Below, piece by piece: positions 61,000 to 64,000 of a stretch of DNA of 64,000 bases (positions are counted from its first letter, which is position 1; each line of letters opens with the position of its first letter). The DNA comes from Vespa crabro. Taxonomy: Eukaryota > Arthropoda > Insecta > Hymenoptera > Vespidae. A model generated the notes under the pieces. That model saw only the letters and a list, made by a program, of their open reading frames with translations. It did no database searches and was not told the origin of the DNA. The position numbers were made by a program, and so were the translations under genes. The stretch covers positions 9,736,937-9,800,936 of the forward strand of contig NC_060958.1 of the NCBI RefSeq assembly GCF_910589235.1. The letters run 5' to 3'.

Positions 61000-63690
61000 G
61001 AAGAAGAAAAAAGGTAACTACTTGAGTTAAATGAAATTTTGCCAATAGTATCCTATCTGTCAGAACATTATGTTATTCTTTCAAACGAATGAAAAGTTTT
61101 ATTATTTATTTTACCAATGGTCTGCGCTCACGAAATGAAAATACCCAATTTTTAAACAAAAAGTTATTCATTCAATGTAATTGCAAGAGTAAAAATACAA
61201 TTTATCTTTCGATGATAAATCATGAAATGTTATAAACAGAGATATAAAAAAAGAGACGATGTCTCTCTAGCACCAATAAAATTGTGCATGCAAGAAAACG
61301 ACATTTTCGATATTTTTCTTTGCTTCGGTGAAAAAATATAATTAAGGTAGATAAAACATAAAAGTTGTCATGTTAATGGAATATTGTAATTTACATTATA
61401 TCTATACGGACTTTAAGATGACGTTAATAAATTATGAAAAGAAAATTACAATATCACACATTATACAGACGAACGTAACTACTTGTTCACTTAACTCTGA
61501 AAAACACGTTTATTTAACTTTCTCTCTCTCTCTCTCTCTCTCTTCATCTTCTTTCTTTCTTTTTCTCTTTGCAGCTTATAGAAAATTTCAAAGAGCTCAT
61601 GAGCGTGTCATACAACCAGTAAATTTGCTTGATTGTTAAGCACTAGAAAAAGGAGTGGAAAAAAGAAACAAAAGAAAAAAAAAAAGAGAACAGACTGTAT
61701 AAATAGAAAATGCCTCTCTTATCGAGAATCTTTATATTCTTCTACATCGAGCTTCTGACATCTAAAATCAAGAACCCTAGGAACCAAAGACGCTACCATT
61801 TTAAATCCTCCACGGATATAAAAGTTTTTTAACCGAATACGTTCAACTTCTATTTCGATTTTTTTCTATCCTCCCTATATAAAATTGACATCTCCATGAA
61901 TCTCATTTAACGTCGAAGCTGATATTTCCAACATCGTAAAATAAAAATAAGTATTCCTGTCATTAAATTCTTGGATAAACAATGATACGATCCAGCAAAC
62001 TTTTCTATTGAAAAGTCACGTTTGAAACACTATAAATTTCGCGCATTGATTTTTCATTTCTGCTGACATTAGAAAAAACTTGTTTCGAAAGTGATTGCAG
62101 ATTCTGCTGATGAAATATGCAGATTATTAAACGAAAATCGTATGATTGGTTCGCATGTTTCAATCTTGTTTTTTGTTTAATTATTATTTTGAGGAGGTCA
62201 ACCGACTGGTTCGCTCTAACTCGTTACACAGCTGTATGCGTATAGCCGACACAGATGTGCAGAATACCTACATGCATCAATGACTCTCATATCGGGACGT
62301 CCATGATGAAATATCCGTCGATCACGGAGAAATTTCATAGTCGAACGTGTTTTTATAATAAAGCCGACATTTGCATTGCAAATATGAATCACCAGAGAGA
62401 ACTTTTAATCGCACGGCTTCGATTTCGTTATCATTTCAAGAAAACAGACTACGTAATCGTTATCGAACGAATTTATACTGGATATTACAAAGTTCGACGA
62501 CATAAAGAAACTCGTTAATTAATCGAGAATTTTTTTATTCATTATTTATGATATTCATGTCTTCTTTCCTAACAATTATCGATTAATTATTAGGAATGAC
62601 AACCAAGGAATACATATATAAATAATCGCATTATTATCCCAGTCCTTATAAAAATATTAATCAAATTATTATCTCCGAAGGAAGGTATTCCTCTCAGATA
62701 GATCGATGAGATTAGGTATTTCAAAGGAATCAAAGAAAAAAGAGGTAGCGACGATGTCCTCTCATAAAGGTACAACGTTGTGTATCAGAAAGGATGATAA
62801 AAAGGATGCTACCGTGAGGACTTGAATTTCAAAAGCTATTGAGATTTACTCATTGTTTTATGGACTGGAACAAGCCGAAAAGCTTCCTTTAATTTACGCT
62901 TTTTAACTCGGCATGGCTTTCTTCGAAATTGCACTTTGTACGATTTGATAGGATGAACCTTTTCGAATTAATGTGACACGATATCTTTGTCTAACAATAT
63001 AGTCGTATTTCGACAAGCGATCTTTGCTATCGAATTTCATTCGATAGTTGCGTCGATGAAATTGTGACGTAACAAAACAGAGGAGAAAAACAAAAAAGAA
63101 AAAAAGAAAAAGAAAAAAGAAAAAAGAAAAAAACAAGAAAAAAAAAGAAGTTGCAAGGGCGAGAATAACGAGCGTCGAGAAGCTTTCTAAAATCCAACAG
63201 TGTGATTCTCGTTCGCTTCTGAATTATTCATCTCGTAGAAACGTTTGAGTATGAGTAATGGCGTATGTACGTACAAGTTGGTATGATTGTACACGTAGCG
63301 GCTTGCCAAATTAATCTTTCCGCTTTCTGGTATAACTCTGCAAGGCTTCGACCGCAACTCCGAGCTCTGTTGCAGTATTACGATTTATTAATTAACGCTA
63401 GAACGAATAATTTCAAACAGTCTTATGTGAAACTTTTATTACGATGATAATGATGTTTCTCATAGAATGAACTATTTTAAAAGAACAGCGACAGAGAAAA
63501 ATAAGAAGAAGAAGAAGAAGAAGAAGAAAAAGAAAAGGGAAGTACGCGAGAAGCAAAAATAACGCGAGAACCTAAAAAGAAAAGGAACTCACCATTCTGC
63601 TACTTCTCCCGTAATAAATCAAAGGTTGTGCGTAATGCGAGCACCGAGCCACAAGTGGTTTCCTACTATGAAAGCACGATAATACCGGAG

Positions 63691-63714
63691 GGAGAGAGAG
63701 AGAGAGAGAGAGAG
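63691..63714. repeat. (GA)n microsatellite
   Basis: A short pure GA run near the right edge. Confidence 0.92.
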
Positions 63715-64000
63715 AAGCGATAGAGGGTCGTCTCTTTTGTTTGTTGATCAACAATGAGACCCCGAGACTTTTCAATGACGACCGCGGATTTGTTTCAAAA
63801 GTTCATCTGAAAATCGAAAAACATATTTTCTCGATTCAAATATACTTTCACGTAATATGTTACGACACGTTCGTAGTTATTATATATTTATATTATTCCT
63901 TTCTATATATCTATATCATAAATCGTATCGCTCGTTAATTATTTCGCAAGTCTATGAAAATCGCTTTTCAGAATGCTATGAATAAACGATCGAATGGCCC

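Larger units (their letters stand above)
58917..64000. other. Upstream flank or intron of the GPCR gene
   Basis: Because the 58811-58916 exon starts inside a codon, at least one coding exon must lie upstream; I could not find a TM1 exon in this stretch, so most or all of it is probably intron. It is rich in GA repeats and poly-A. A segment at 63593-63665 has splice-like borders but the wrong phase to join the known exon directly. Confidence 0.5.

Noticed and set aside
62255..62518. + strand frame of 87 codons near the right end
   Set aside because: Locally GC-richer but no family recognised and no splice or promoter support; left as unsupported.
63593..63665. Splice-flanked minus-strand segment (PLVARCSHYAQ) considered as a GPCR ectodomain exon
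   Set aside because: It ends in phase 0 whereas the exon at 58916 needs phase 2, and its acceptor region is poor. It could only belong with an unseen intervening exon.

Overview
This 64 kb window is nuclear DNA of an insect, most likely a hymenopteran (wasp, bee or ant). The evidence is AT-rich sequence full of simple repeats, intron-bearing genes with GT-AG borders, and proteins of animal and insect type. I see no mobile-element coding sequence, rRNA or convincing tRNA. Exon borders were built by hand from splice signals and reading-frame phase; where I say 'in phase', the exon lengths add up to an uninterrupted frame.

Left part (1-13.2 kb, + strand): a tyrosyl-DNA phosphodiesterase 1 gene (Tdp1, 437-2672) with a PBZ zinc finger at its N-terminus, then two tandem THEM6-like hotdog-fold genes (6169-8939 and 11910-13141) with the same exon borders. 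A small minus-strand gene for V-ATPase subunit F (14286-15088) follows. It is head-to-head with NFX1/shuttle craft (15953-20437, +).

Middle part (20.4-34.3 kb): a PRRT3/4-like multi-membrane protein (23765-27059, -), TMEM203 (28201-28614, -), RNase P/MRP subunit POP7/Rpp20 (28712-29405, -), cleavage-stimulation factor CstF50 (29599-31420, +) and an AT-hook acidic protein (32210-34255, +). POP7 and CstF50 are divergent across about 190 bp. POP7 and TMEM203 are only 97 bp apart on one strand. This part is gene-dense and mostly housekeeping: DNA repair, V-ATPase, RNA processing and transcription.

Right part (34.3-64 kb): a long gene-free stretch (34.3-41.3 kb), then the 3' part of a minus-strand class B, methuselah-like GPCR (41290-58916), whose 5' exons lie beyond the window or were not found. 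Its exons are separated by introns up to 14.4 kb filled with GA/CT, AT and poly-A repeats.

Most interesting observations: the PBZ finger on Tdp1; ten RRxS kinase-type sites in the PRRT3/4-like protein; a possible shared POP7-TMEM203 transcript; CLEAR/Mitf-like E-boxes; three copies of a GC-rich 10-mer and paired E2F-like sites around the AT-hook gene; and a CTCF-like inverted repeat between the gene-dense and gene-poor halves.
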